Assembly (NCBI GenBank): GCA_024707205.1
Contig: JANQAD010000001.1
Span: forward strand, 2,073,979-2,137,978
Reading direction: 5' to 3'
Length of the DNA stretch: 64,000 nt
From: Demequina sp.
GTDB taxonomy: Bacteria; Actinomycetota; Actinomycetes; Actinomycetales; Demequinaceae
The position numbers and the translations under genes are program-made. Below the pieces are notes generated by a model. It was not told the origin of the DNA and did not search any database. It was given only the letters and a program-made list of their open reading frames with translations. Below, piece after piece: positions 39,842-48,799 of the stretch; the first letter of the stretch is position 1; each line of letters starts with the position of its first letter.

Positions 39842-41404
39842 TCACGGTGTGAGCAGGGCCATCGCCGCATCGCGGCCCCCGATGCCGCTCACCCCGCCCC
39901 CGCGCCGTGTGCCGGCACCCGCGAGCAGCACCCGCGGGAACTCGGTCGCGACGCCCCACGTGCCTGAGTCCTCTTCGCACTTCGCCCAGGGCCAGCTCAG
40001 GTCGCCGTGGAAGATGTGACCGCCGGGCATCGCGAGATCGTCCTCGAGGTCCACCGGCGAGCGTGCCTCGATGCACGGGGTCCCGTCGGGCGCGGTGGAG
40101 AGGCAGTCGCTGATGGGCTCGGCGAGAACGGAGTCGAGGGAGGCGAGGGTCGCCGCCACCGCTGCCGCGCGTGCCGACTCGGGGTCGTCGCGGAAGAGCC
40201 GCGCCGGCTGGTGCAGCGCGAACAGCGTCAGCGTATGGGCGCCGCCGGCTCGGAGTTCGGGCCCAAGGATCGTGCGATCCGTGAGCGTGTGGCAGTAGAT
40301 CTCCGCGGGCGGCAGCGAGGGCACGGCTCCCGCCGCGGCCTCCTCGTACGCGGCGGCGAGTTGGGTCTGAGTCTCGTTGATGTGGAACGTGCCGGCGAAC
40401 GCCGCTGCGGGGTCCGCCGCGCTGCGCAGCCGCGGCAGCCGATCCAGGAGCATGTTCACCTTCAGCTGGGCGCCCTCCGGCCAGTCCGGCTCGCGGCCGA
40501 GCAGCCGATCGAGCACCGCGGGCGCACACGCGGCGAGCACGCGCCCCGCCGATATCTCGTGTTCGCCACCGTCTGCGTCGGTCCACGCGACGGTCGCCTC
40601 GGCGGCGGGGGAGCCCGGGTCGATCGCGGTCACGGTGGCCCCGATGCGCACCTCCGCACCCGCGCCGCGGGCGGCGCGTTCCAGTTCCCCGATCACGGCC
40701 CCCATGCCGCCGACGGGGACGTCCCAGTCTCCCGTTCCGCCGCCGATCACGTGGTACAGGAAGCAGCGATTGGCAAGCCCGTCGAGGGCGTCCGGCCTGG
40801 CAAACGTCCCGATGAGGCTGTCGGTGAGCACCACGCCGCGAACGAGGTCGGAGCCGAAGGTGCGGTCCACGAGTTCACCGATGGGCCGCTTGACGAAGTC
40901 GCGCCAGTCCTCAGGGCCGAGGAGCGAGCGTGCCTCGCCGGGGCTCAGCAGGGGCTCGGTCATCGTGGGGAACACCCGACGGGCGAGCGCGCCGGTTCGC
41001 GAGTAGAACTCCGCCCATGCTGCGCCATCGCGTCCGGCGCCCACCGAGGCGAACGAGTCCTGGGTGCCCTGGAGGTCCTGCGTGTCGACGAGAAGGGCGC
41101 GAGCAGGGTCCGAGGGGTCGGGAGTGAACGAGGAGAACCGCCGGCGCCGCAGCTCGAAGCGCAGGCCCAACTCGCTGCGGAGCACGGACGGCATGAGCGA
41201 CACGAGGTATGAGTAGCGGCTCAAGTGCGCGTCGACACCGGGAAAGACCTGGGCAGACACGCTCGCGCCGCCAACGTGATCGGCTCGTTCGAGGACCAAC
41301 ACGGTCTTTCCAGCCTTCGCCAGGTACGCGGCTGCGGTAAGCCCGTTGTGTCCGGCTCCCACGACAACGACATCGACACGCGAAGGGTCCGGGTGTGCTC
41401 GCAC
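39842..41404 (-). CDS. FAD-dependent NAD(P)-oxidoreductase of the phytoene-desaturase type
   Basis: A 520-residue flavoprotein. It starts at GTG 41404 and has the Rossmann dinucleotide fold VDVVVVGAGHNGLTAAAYLA (about 11-30), the usual E in VLVLERADHVGGAS, and the family C-terminal signature GGHIFHGDLSWPWA followed by GVSGIGGRDAAMALL. This group (CrtI-like) includes desaturases, FAD-dependent amine oxidases and many uncharacterised enzymes. No carotenoid genes lie nearby, so the substrate is unknown. A TAGATT box 7 nt upstream suits leaderless expression, which helps choose this start over longer frames. Confidence 0.85.
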   Translation of the reverse strand: MRAHPDPSRVDVVVVGAGHNGLTAAAYLAKAGKTVLVLERADHVGGASVSAQVFPGVDAHLSRYSYLVSLMPSVLRSELGLRFELRRRRFSSFTPDPSDPARALLVDTQDLQGTQDSFASVGAGRDGAAWAEFYSRTGALARRVFPTMTEPLLSPGEARSLLGPEDWRDFVKRPIGELVDRTFGSDLVRGVVLTDSLIGTFARPDALDGLANRCFLYHVIGGGTGDWDVPVGGMGAVIGELERAARGAGAEVRIGATVTAIDPGSPAAEATVAWTDADGGEHEISAGRVLAACAPAVLDRLLGREPDWPEGAQLKVNMLLDRLPRLRSAADPAAAFAGTFHINETQTQLAAAYEEAAAGAVPSLPPAEIYCHTLTDRTILGPELRAGGAHTLTLFALHQPARLFRDDPESARAAAVAATLASLDSVLAEPISDCLSTAPDGTPCIEARSPVDLEDDLAMPGGHIFHGDLSWPWAKCEEDSGTWGVATEFPRVLLAGAGTRRGGGVSGIGGRDAAMALLTP

Positions 41405-41411
41405 CTTGTCG

Positions 41412-41417
41412 AATCTA
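41412..41417 (-). promoter_or_regulatory. -10 box of the FAD oxidoreductase gene, leaderless
   Basis: TAGATT on the minus strand ends 7 nt before GTG 41404. Confidence 0.45.
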
Positions 41418-41489
41418 CGGCAGTCCTCAGTCGGCGGCGATGCCTTCGCGGATAGTGTTGGCTCGTGAAAAGTGCTCGGAGGGCCGCCG

Positions 41490-42099
41490 GTGTTTGACGT
41501 CGAAGCGCTCATCACTCCACCCACTCCAACCGCGGCCCGCGCACTTGAGGCGTCGCGCGAGTGGTGTTCGCCGGATCTCGTCAACCACTGCCTGCGCTCC
41601 TGGGTGTGGGCGGGCGCCCTCGCGGAGCGGAACTCCATCGAGTACGACGCCGAACTGCTGTACGTGGCGACGATGCTGCACGACGCCGGGGTCGCGCCCC
41701 ACTTCGACGCCACCGAGGTGCCCTTCGAACTGGCAGGAGGCGCCGTGGGTTGGACGTTCGCTGCGGGCGCCGGTTGGCCGACTGAGCGCCGCCAGAGGGT
41801 GTTCGAGATCATCGAGCGCCACATGTGGCTCTCCGTGGATCCCGCAGTAGATGCCGAAGGTCATCTCCTCGAGGCCGCCACGAGCATCGACGTGGCCGGC
41901 GCCGGCATCGACCAACTCGACGCGGCATTCCTGCGCGAGGTGACCGCCGCGCTGCCGCGAGGCGAGTTCTCCGCCGACTTCGCGCTCGCGATCCACCAGC
42001 AGGCCACGCGGAAGCCGACGTCGAGCGCCGCCCGCCTGGATGCCGCCGGCAGGGTGGACGCTGGGGCGGCGCGTGGGAGCGGGTGCTCACGGGAGGTGA
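41490..42099 (+). CDS. HD-domain protein, frameshifted near C-terminus
   Basis: An HD-type phosphohydrolase-like protein of about 202 residues (repaired). The metal-binding motif reads LLYVATMLHDAGVAPHF (H-D about residue 62-63), preceded by LVNHCLRSWVWAGALAERNS with the first histidine and followed by EIIERHMWLSV. GTG 41490 follows GGAGGG. From about 42036 the annotated frame would run on into the next gene by more than 250 bp. Removing one C from 42035-42036 gives KPTSSAARWMPPAGWTLG and a stop at 42097-42099, 6 bp before the next ATG. A single-base indel is therefore likely. Confidence 0.75.
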
Positions 42100-42105
42100 A
42101 ATCGC

Positions 42106-42864
42106 ATGACGTCCCAGCGACTCACGCGAGAGGAGCGCGGTCACGCCTATGCGAACCGCGCGGACACGCTCATGGTGTGGCTCTCGGTCATCTTTCTGGC
42201 CGTGTTCACGGCGGTCGTGGTGTGGCAGGACATGCCGCGCTGGCTCCGCGTGGTGTGCGCGGTGCTGCAGGTGGTCATCTGGCTCGTGTTCGTGGTGGAC
42301 CTCACCATTCGGGTGAGCCTCGCGGACCGGCGGCTGCGCTGGCTCCTCACCCATCCACTTGACGTCCTCGCAGTGCTGTGGCCCGCCTTCCGCCCCCTCA
42401 AGATCCTCGCCGTGATCGGCGACAGGCGCTTCCGCGCGGACAAGCAGGTGGTGCGCACGACTCGGGCGGTGGTCGTCGCGTCGGTGCTCCTCATCTGGGT
42501 GTGCTCCGTCGCGGTTCTCGCCACCGAGCGCGGCAAGGCAGGGTCGAGCATCGAGACCATCGGCGACGCCGTCTGGTGGGCCTTCGTCACGATCGCCACC
42601 GTCGGCTACGGCGACATGGTCCCCGTCACCATGGCGGGCCGTGTCATCGGCATCGTGCTCATGGTGGTGGGGCTCGCGCTCGTGGCGATCATCACGGCCT
42701 CCGTGGCTTCCTGGTTTGTGGCGAACAGCCGTGGCGAGGACGTGGAGGGCATCACCGCCCGCGATGCCGAGGATCGGCACCGCATCATGGAGCTCGAGCG
42801 CAAACTCGACGTCCTGCTCGAGGCGCACCTCAAGCGGGAGGAGAACGAGGACAAGCCCGGGTAG
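42106..42864 (+). CDS. Voltage-gated-type potassium channel
   Basis: A 252-residue ion channel. The selectivity filter is TIATVGYGDMVPVTMAGRVI (about 163-182), flanked by two pore helices. Three or four further helices precede it (about 22-44, 50-70, 78-92, 120-140), with arginines in the region of a voltage-sensor-like segment (DRRFRADKQVVRTTR). A C-terminal coiled coil (RHRIMELERKLDVLLEAHLK) may assemble the tetramer. ATG 42106 follows GGGAGGTG. It acts in the inner membrane. Confidence 0.92.
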   Translation: MTSQRLTREERGHAYANRADTLMVWLSVIFLAVFTAVVVWQDMPRWLRVVCAVLQVVIWLVFVVDLTIRVSLADRRLRWLLTHPLDVLAVLWPAFRPLKILAVIGDRRFRADKQVVRTTRAVVVASVLLIWVCSVAVLATERGKAGSSIETIGDAVWWAFVTIATVGYGDMVPVTMAGRVIGIVLMVVGLALVAIITASVASWFVANSRGEDVEGITARDAEDRHRIMELERKLDVLLEAHLKREENEDKPG

Positions 42865-42867
42865 GTT
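42862..42867 (+). promoter_or_regulatory. -10 box of the Nif3 gene, leaderless
   Basis: TAGGTT ends 6 nt before ATG 42874 and overlaps the stop codon of the channel gene. Confidence 0.5.
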
Positions 42868-42873
42868 TAGGGC

Positions 42874-43701
42874 ATGCCTTTGGTCCGCGACGTGCTCGCC
42901 TCCCTCGAGGCGCGCTTTCCGGCCGGGCTCGCCGAGGACTGGGACGTCAATGGCCTCACCGTCGGGTCTCCCGAAGCCGAGGTCTCGCTCGTGCACCTCG
43001 CCGTGGACCCGACTCTCGCCGTCGCGCGAGAGGCCGTCGCGGCCGGGGCGCAGCTGCTCGTCACGCACCATCCGCTCATGCTCCGCGGCGTCAACACCGT
43101 TGCCGCAGACACCGCCAAGGGCGCCGTGGTCCACACCCTCGTGAGCGGCGGGGTCGCGCTCGCGAATGCCCACACCAACGCCGACCACGCCGCCGGCGGG
43201 GTGGCAGACGCCCTCGCCAGGGCCGTCGGGCTGCGGGTGACAGGCCCGCTGGTTCCCGACGCCGCCGAGCCTTCGCTTGGCACCGGCCGCGTCGGCGAGC
43301 TTGCTGACGGCCCGACGCTGCGCGAGTTCGCGCGGGCGGTCGCCTCGGCGCTTCCCCAGACGGCGCATGGCGTGCGCGTGGCCGGAGACCTGGAGGCCGC
43401 GGTCCGCACCGTCGCCGTCGTCGGAGGGGCGGGCGACTCGTTCCTTGAGGCGGCGCGTGCGGCGGGAGTCGACGCGTACGTCACCGCCGACCTGCGCCAC
43501 CACCTCGCCCTCGATGCTCGCGAACTCGCCGAGCTTGGCGACGGGCGCCCGTTCCTCGTGGACGTCTCGCACTTCGCGTCCGAGTGGGCGTGGCTCGCGG
43601 ACGCCGCGTCATACCTGGCAGATCAGCTTGGCGTCGAGACGTTTGTCTCGACCATCAACACCGACCCCTGGACCGCGCGCGTAGGCGCGCAAGAGGAGTA
43701 G
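42874..43701 (+). CDS. Nif3-like dinuclear metal-centre protein
   Basis: A 275-residue NIF3 family protein (Rv2230c-like). The metal-ligand motifs are LVTHHPLMLRGVNTV (two histidines, about 68-69), the ANAHTNADHA histidines and aspartates (about 103-109), and SHFASEWAWL (about 232). The family is widespread and binds two metals; the enzymatic activity is disputed. It is followed 2 bp later by the zinc-ribbon gene and then the RNase H gene, an order also seen in mycobacteria (Rv2230c-Rv2229c-Rv2228c). Confidence 0.93.
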   Translation: MPLVRDVLASLEARFPAGLAEDWDVNGLTVGSPEAEVSLVHLAVDPTLAVAREAVAAGAQLLVTHHPLMLRGVNTVAADTAKGAVVHTLVSGGVALANAHTNADHAAGGVADALARAVGLRVTGPLVPDAAEPSLGTGRVGELADGPTLREFARAVASALPQTAHGVRVAGDLEAAVRTVAVVGGAGDSFLEAARAAGVDAYVTADLRHHLALDARELAELGDGRPFLVDVSHFASEWAWLADAASYLADQLGVETFVSTINTDPWTARVGAQEE

Positions 43702-43703
43702 CC

Positions 43704-44432
43704 GTGGACGCACCCGCAGCCGACCAGAGACGCCTGCTCGACGTGCAGGCGGCAGACCTGCGCGCCCAGCAGGCTCGCCACCGTCGCGCGACCCTTCCCG
43801 TGCTCGCTCAGCTCGATGAGCTGACCGGCCGGGTCGTCGATCTCGGAGACGAGCGCGCGGCCCGCTCCGCGATCGTCGGCGACATCCGGCGAGAAGTCAC
43901 CAAGGTCGAGGACGACGTCACCGCCGTCCGCGCCCGTGCGGAGCGCGACAACAAGCGCCTGCTGTCCGGAGAGGGGACGCCCCGCGATCTGCAGGCCCTG
44001 AGCGGCGAGCTCGAGGTGCTGCAGCGGCGCAAGAACGAGCTTGAGGACGTCGAGCTCGAGGCGATGGAGCGGCTCGAGGCGGCGGAGGCCGATCTCGCGT
44101 CCGCCGAGACCCAGCATGCCGAGATAGCAGGGCAGATCGCAGAACTGGAGACCCAGCGCGACGCCGAGTTCGCCGAGATCGACGCCGAGCTCTCCGTTAT
44201 CTCGGGGGAGCGGACCGCCGCCGCGGAGGGTCTGGACGCCGGCCTGCTCGCGCTCTACGAGAAGCTGCGTGACCAGCGCGGCGGCATTGGAGCCGCGCCG
44301 CTAGTGCACGGCCAATGCCAGGGCTGCAACATGAAACTCAACGCGGGGGACCTCGCGGCGATCGTCGGCGCCCCTGCGGACCGGGTGGTGCGGTGTGAGG
44401 AGTGCGGCCGCATCCTGGTGCGCGAGGGATGA
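43704..44432 (+). CDS. Coiled-coil zinc-ribbon protein (CT398-like)
   Basis: A 242-residue protein. A long antiparallel coiled coil (about 10-180, for example RRKNELEDVELEAMERLEAA) ends in a C4 zinc ribbon, CQGCNMKLN ... RCEECGRILV (about 203-238). This matches the conserved actinobacterial partner of Nif3 and RNase H (Rv2229c). GTG 43704 follows AGGAG. It overlaps the next gene by ATGA. Proposed roles include nucleic-acid or secretion-associated scaffolding, none proven. Confidence 0.9.
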   Translation: MDAPAADQRRLLDVQAADLRAQQARHRRATLPVLAQLDELTGRVVDLGDERAARSAIVGDIRREVTKVEDDVTAVRARAERDNKRLLSGEGTPRDLQALSGELEVLQRRKNELEDVELEAMERLEAAEADLASAETQHAEIAGQIAELETQRDAEFAEIDAELSVISGERTAAAEGLDAGLLALYEKLRDQRGGIGAAPLVHGQCQGCNMKLNAGDLAAIVGAPADRVVRCEECGRILVREG

Positions 44433-45625
44433 CCCACGCTCGACTCATCGTCGAGGCCGATGGAGGTTCTCGGGGTAACCCGGGCGAGGCCGGCTTCGGG
44501 GCGGTGGTGCGGGACGAGTCGGGCGCCGTGCTCGCCGAGCGCGCGGGATACCTTGGCATCGCGACGAACAATGTCGCCGAGTACTCCGGCCTCATCGCGG
44601 GCCTCGAGGCCGCGGCGGCGATAGCGCCCCACGCGGCCGTCGAGGTGCGGATGGACTCGAAGCTCGTCATCGAGCAGATGAACGGCCGCTGGAAGATCCA
44701 GCACCCGGACATGCGCAGCCTCGCCGCGCGGGCCCGCGAAGTCGTGGGGGACCGCGAGGTCACGTTCGACTGGATACCGAGAGAGCGCAACAAGGCCGCG
44801 GACGCGCTCGCGAACGAGGCCATGGATACCAAGGACCAGGAGATCGTCCGGGGATTCGGGACCACTGGGCCCAGCGTCGGGCCCGAATATGACGATCCGG
44901 AGCCCGGGCCCAAGGCGAAGTCGCCGAAGGACATGTCATCTCGGCCGCTCGTCTCCACCCTGGCGCTCGTGCTCGTGAGGCATGGCGTGACCGACATGAC
45001 CACGTCGCACAAACTTTCCGGGGGCGGGGTTGTGGGGCCGCCGCTCAATGCCGCCGGTCGCGTCCAGGCGGCGCAGGCGGCCGACGCGGTGTACCGGGTA
45101 GGGCGCGAGACCTGGGCGCCGCTCGCTCCCGTTTCGCGCGTTCTTGCCTCGCCCATGCAGCGGACCCAAGACACGGCCGGCGCGCTCGGTCGCAGGCTGG
45201 GGATTCGCGTCGAGGTTGACGAGCGCGCACGCGAGGTGGACTTCGGCGAGTGGGAGGGGCTCACCGCCCCCGAGGCGCTCGAGCGCGACGGCGAGCTCAT
45301 TCGCCTCTGGGACGAGGGCGAGGTCCGGGCGCCCGGCGGTGAGTCGCTCAGCGACGTCGTGGAGCGCATGCGCGGCTTCATCCAGGACCTCGCAGCCGAG
45401 CAGGCGCGGCTGTGCGCGGACGACGACGTGCCGCGGACCATCGCGATTGTGTCGCACTCGGTCGCGATCAAGTCACTTGTCGCCGCCGCGATGGGATTCG
45501 CGCCCGGCACCGTGGCGAAGATCTGGCCCACTCCGGCATCCCTGTCCCTGGTGCAACTACGCGTGACGCCCGAGGGGGAGATTCACGACGGGCACCTCCT
45601 CGCCCTTGGCGTGCCGTCGGCCTGA
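44429..45625 (+). CDS. Bifunctional RNase HI / histidine phosphatase
   Basis: A 398-residue fusion. The N-terminal RNase HI domain (about 1-135) has the acidic residues in LIVEADGGSRGNPGEAG (D10), NVAEYSGLIAG (E48) and EVRMDSKLVIEQM (D72), and removes RNA from hybrids. A linker leads to a histidine-phosphatase domain (about 170-398) with LALVLVRHGVTDM (RHG), the E in VDFGEWEGL, and IAIVSHSVAIKSL (SH). Known precedent: Rv2228c has RNase H and CobC-like phosphatase activities. ATG 44429 overlaps the upstream stop. It is the third gene of the nif3 operon. Confidence 0.94.
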   Translation: MTHARLIVEADGGSRGNPGEAGFGAVVRDESGAVLAERAGYLGIATNNVAEYSGLIAGLEAAAAIAPHAAVEVRMDSKLVIEQMNGRWKIQHPDMRSLAARAREVVGDREVTFDWIPRERNKAADALANEAMDTKDQEIVRGFGTTGPSVGPEYDDPEPGPKAKSPKDMSSRPLVSTLALVLVRHGVTDMTTSHKLSGGGVVGPPLNAAGRVQAAQAADAVYRVGRETWAPLAPVSRVLASPMQRTQDTAGALGRRLGIRVEVDERAREVDFGEWEGLTAPEALERDGELIRLWDEGEVRAPGGESLSDVVERMRGFIQDLAAEQARLCADDDVPRTIAIVSHSVAIKSLVAAAMGFAPGTVAKIWPTPASLSLVQLRVTPEGEIHDGHLLALGVPSA

Positions 45626-45644
45626 ACCGCCTGGTTGCGGTCGG

Positions 45645-45650
45645 TAGGCT
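45645..45650 (+). promoter_or_regulatory. -10 box, leaderless
   Basis: TAGGCT ends 7 nt before ATG 45658 and so gives this membrane gene its own promoter inside the gene chain. Confidence 0.45.
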
Positions 45651-45657
45651 CTGGGGC

Positions 45658-46185
45658 ATGTCCACCGCGTGGAGAGGTTCCGTTGTGCTCCTGCGCGAGC
45701 CGCCGTCGGCCTTCTGGTCCCGCTTTGGGTATCGGCTGTTCATCGCCGCGGCCCTCGCGCTGGCCGCGTACGTCCTGCCGTGGGCGTGGCTCGCCGTTCC
45801 CGTGTGGATCTTCGCCGGGCTCATGGCGCTGCTCGCGGTGCTCGCGATCGCGAACATCATCAAGAACAGGCGCGCGCTGCTGGTGCTTACGGGCGCCGGT
45901 TCCATCGAGTGGCCCAAGTCCATCCAGGAGATCGTGCTGCGACGCCCCGTCGACTGGGTCGCCGCGCGCGAGATCGTGGTCACCCACCCGCCCATCGCGG
46001 CCATGCCCGGCCAGGCCGACCCCCGAATCACCCTGAGCGACGGCGAGCGGAGCATCGAGCGAGTGCCGCTGTACGGGAAGGCGCCGGCGGAGTTCGTGGA
46101 CGAGGCGAACGCGCTGCTCGTTGGTCGCGGCGTCACGCTGCGTTTCGAGGCGCCGCCTACGCCCGACGCCGAGGCGGCCGAGTGA
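45658..46185 (+). CDS. Membrane protein with PH-like tail
   Basis: A 175-residue protein with two membrane helices (about 28-46 and 50-67, RLFIAAALALAAYVLPWAWL...), followed by a cytoplasmic beta-rich domain (VLTGAGSIEWPKSIQEIVLR, RITLSDGERSIERVPLYGKA) that resembles a bacterial PH-type domain. Not firmly recognised. It overlaps the next gene by GTGA, so it is coupled to the nitroreductase-like and ANL genes. Confidence 0.7.
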   Translation: MSTAWRGSVVLLREPPSAFWSRFGYRLFIAAALALAAYVLPWAWLAVPVWIFAGLMALLAVLAIANIIKNRRALLVLTGAGSIEWPKSIQEIVLRRPVDWVAAREIVVTHPPIAAMPGQADPRITLSDGERSIERVPLYGKAPAEFVDEANALLVGRGVTLRFEAPPTPDAEAAE

Positions 46186-47204
46186 CGCAAGTCGCCCAGC
46201 CATGGGGTCGGGTTCTCGAGGGTGCGCGCGGATACCCGTCGCCCCACAATTCGCAGCCCATCCGAGTGCGGATCGTCGACGACACCACGGCCCAGGTCTT
46301 TTACGACCTGGATCGAGGCCTTCCGGCGGAGAGCTTCGGGATTCCCTTTGGGCACGTGTGCGCAGGGGTGTTCCTCGAGTCGGTGGCCGTGGTCGCCGCG
46401 TCCGAGGGATACGAGGTGCGCGAAGAGCTCGCGCTCACGGAGATGGACTTCGACGCCGCCGACCGCCTGCACCCTCTCGGTACATTGGCGCTGTTTCCGC
46501 GCCCGGCCAGCGCCGTTGATCTGGCGCGCCGCGCGGCCTTTGACGCACGCCGCACCAACCGGAGGCCGTACGACAACCGAGCGGTCCCGTCGGGCGACCT
46601 TGAGGCAGTGGCGCGGCTTGCAGGTGAAGCCGGCCACACGTTCGCCGCCTCTACGGATCCGGCGGTTGTCGCGGACATCATCCGCGTCAACCAGGAGACG
46701 CTCTTCGACGACCTCCGCAACGACGCGGTGCACCACGAGATCATGACGTGGCTGAGGTTCAGCGACGCCCAAGCACGATCGACCGGGGACGGACTCAGCG
46801 CCGACGCGATGCTCATGCCCGGGCGGCTGCTGCGGTTCGCGATGGGCCACCGCGGGCTGTGGGAGGCGCCGGTGATCGGCCGCGTCATCAAGGGCGTGTA
46901 CCTGCGGACCATGCGCGGCGTGGCGCAGGTCGCGTGGTTCGAGGGGCCGTTCGCCGGCCCGAGCGACTATGTAGAGGCGGGCCGGCTCTTCATGCGCTCG
47001 TGGCTCGAGCTCACCAGGGTTGGCGTCTCGCTGCACCCGCTCGGCACGGTCATCACCAACCCGCGCTCGCACGCGCGGTTCGCCGAGGCCGCGGGAGTTG
47101 CGGAAGAGGACGGGCGGATGGCGTGGATGCTCGTCCGGCTCGGGTATGCGAAGGAGCCGCCGGTCGCGTATCGCAGGCCGCTCGAGGAGATGATCGTGGC
47201 ATGA
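46182..47204 (+). CDS. Nitroreductase-family protein (Acg-like)
   Basis: A 340-residue protein of the nitroreductase superfamily. GYPSPHNSQPIRVRIVDD is the usual N-terminal FMN-site segment, RRTNRRPYDNRAVPSGDLEA the second, and VSLHPLGTVITNPRSHARF the third. Two half-domains as in Acg/Rv3127-type proteins are likely. The fold usually binds FMN, but some members are inactive storage proteins. Coupled upstream by GTGA and downstream by ATGA, in one operon with a membrane protein and an ANL-type enzyme. Confidence 0.8.
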   Translation: MTQVAQPWGRVLEGARGYPSPHNSQPIRVRIVDDTTAQVFYDLDRGLPAESFGIPFGHVCAGVFLESVAVVAASEGYEVREELALTEMDFDAADRLHPLGTLALFPRPASAVDLARRAAFDARRTNRRPYDNRAVPSGDLEAVARLAGEAGHTFAASTDPAVVADIIRVNQETLFDDLRNDAVHHEIMTWLRFSDAQARSTGDGLSADAMLMPGRLLRFAMGHRGLWEAPVIGRVIKGVYLRTMRGVAQVAWFEGPFAGPSDYVEAGRLFMRSWLELTRVGVSLHPLGTVITNPRSHARFAEAAGVAEEDGRMAWMLVRLGYAKEPPVAYRRPLEEMIVA

Positions 47205-48799
47205 GGAACGCGTTCAAGTACCTGCTATTCGGCCTGCTGTGGGCGTTCGACCTGCTCATCCGGCAGCTCACGCGATCCGTGCGAACGCACCGGTTCCTGC
47301 TGGGGCCGGGCATCGAGCCGGCGCGGTGGTTCGGGGGCCGCATGCGTGCCTGGCGGACCTTCGACAAGGCGACGAAGAAGGTGCCCGCGTACGCCACGTT
47401 CCTCGAGGCACAGGGCGCCAAGCCAACCATCCCGTCGGGCCTCAAACTGGCCGACGCGCTCGCAACCATTCCCGAGATGGACAAGGCGGGCTACATCAAG
47501 CAGTACTCGGTGCTCGAGCGCTCTATCGGTGGGAAGCTGCCGCGGCGCGGGGTGGTGGTGGACGAGTCGTCCGGTTCCTCTGGGGTGCCGACGAGCTGGG
47601 TGCGGGGGCCCGACGAGCGGCTCGCGACGCGGCAACTGCTGCAGATGGGCTTCTGGCGCACGCAGCGCGAGTTCCCCGACCGCCAGCCGTTCGTGCTGAA
47701 CTGCTTCTCGCTCGGCGCGTGGGCCACGGGGATGAACGTCTCCGCGTCCCTCACCGAGATCACGATGATCAAGTCGATCGGGCCGGATCGCGACAAGGTC
47801 ATCCAGACGATGCAGGAGTTCGGGCCGCAGTTCACCTACGTCATCACGGGCTATCCGCCGTTCCTCAAGGCGCTGTTTGAGGACACCCGCCTCGACTGGA
47901 CGCAATACGAGGTCGTGACCGCGTTCGGGGGTGAGGGCATCTCCGAGAACATGCGGGCGCTCATCCTTGAGAATGCGCGCGCCGCGTACGGCTCTTATGG
48001 GGCATCGGATCTTGAGATCAACGTGGCGATCGAGACCGACTTCTCCATAGCGCTGCGGCAGGCGATCGCCGCTTCCCCCGATCTCAGCGCCCGCCTCACC
48101 AGGCAGCGCGAGTACGGGGTGCTGCCGATGGTGTTCCAGTTCAACCCGTTCGACTACCTCATGGAGACGAATGAGGCGGGCGAGCTGCTCGTGACCATCA
48201 CGCGCGCTACCAACATCAACCCTCGTATTCGGTACAACATCCACGACCGGGGCCACGTGCTGCGCATTCGCGACCTGGATCCCGTGCTGCGGGAGTTTGG
48301 GCTGGACGGACTGCGCGAGGAGCGGATCACGGACCTGCCACTGCTGTTCCTCTACGGCCGATCCGACATGTCCGTTGACTACAACGGCGCCGTGGTCGCT
48401 CCCGACTCTGTGCGCGACGCGGTGTTCCGCGATCCCGCGCTCGCGGACCTCATTGAGAATCATCGGCTCATCTCCTACGAGGACGGAGCCGGCGACCGGC
48501 AGCTGCACATCGCGCTCCAGCTGGTCGAGGGGGCGGACGCGGCGAGCGTCGACGAGGCCGCCGTGGGGGAGCTGGTGTTCTCTCACCTGCGCACGGCAAA
48601 CGGCGACTTCTCCAACGCGATCCGGACCGCCCCGGAGGGCACCGCGCCGTCCCTAGGCGTCTACGAGTACCGCACGGGACCGTTCGCGGAGGACGGCAAG
48701 AAGCTCAAGAACGAGTACGTGTGGGTCCTCGGTGTGGGTGAGATTGGGCAATGGCGGCTGCACGCGGGGTACGCGCCGCCGCGTCACCTCAGGCGGTGA
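47201..48799 (+). CDS. ANL-superfamily adenylating enzyme-like protein
   Basis: A 532-residue protein resembling PaaK/CapK-type adenylate-forming enzymes. It has a glycine-serine P-loop, VVDESSGSSGVPTSWVRGP (about 118-136), a region FNPFDYLMETNEAGELLVTI (about 312-331), and YRYNIHDRGHVL-like IRYNIHDRGHVLRI with the aspartate that contacts ATP/ribose (about 345). An N-terminal amphipathic/hydrophobic helix (FKYLLFGLLWAFDLLI) may tether it to the membrane. It forms an operon with a nitroreductase-like gene; the biosynthetic product is unknown. It overlaps yaaA at the 3' end by 11 bp. Confidence 0.75.
   Translation: MRNAFKYLLFGLLWAFDLLIRQLTRSVRTHRFLLGPGIEPARWFGGRMRAWRTFDKATKKVPAYATFLEAQGAKPTIPSGLKLADALATIPEMDKAGYIKQYSVLERSIGGKLPRRGVVVDESSGSSGVPTSWVRGPDERLATRQLLQMGFWRTQREFPDRQPFVLNCFSLGAWATGMNVSASLTEITMIKSIGPDRDKVIQTMQEFGPQFTYVITGYPPFLKALFEDTRLDWTQYEVVTAFGGEGISENMRALILENARAAYGSYGASDLEINVAIETDFSIALRQAIAASPDLSARLTRQREYGVLPMVFQFNPFDYLMETNEAGELLVTITRATNINPRIRYNIHDRGHVLRIRDLDPVLREFGLDGLREERITDLPLLFLYGRSDMSVDYNGAVVAPDSVRDAVFRDPALADLIENHRLISYEDGAGDRQLHIALQLVEGADAASVDEAAVGELVFSHLRTANGDFSNAIRTAPEGTAPSLGVYEYRTGPFAEDGKKLKNEYVWVLGVGEIGQWRLHAGYAPPRHLRR

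Noticed and set aside
42100-42362. The HD protein extending to 42362 over the channel gene
   Set aside because: The extension is low-complexity shadow of the channel gene. The alternative frame gives a sensible ending 6 bp before the next start.
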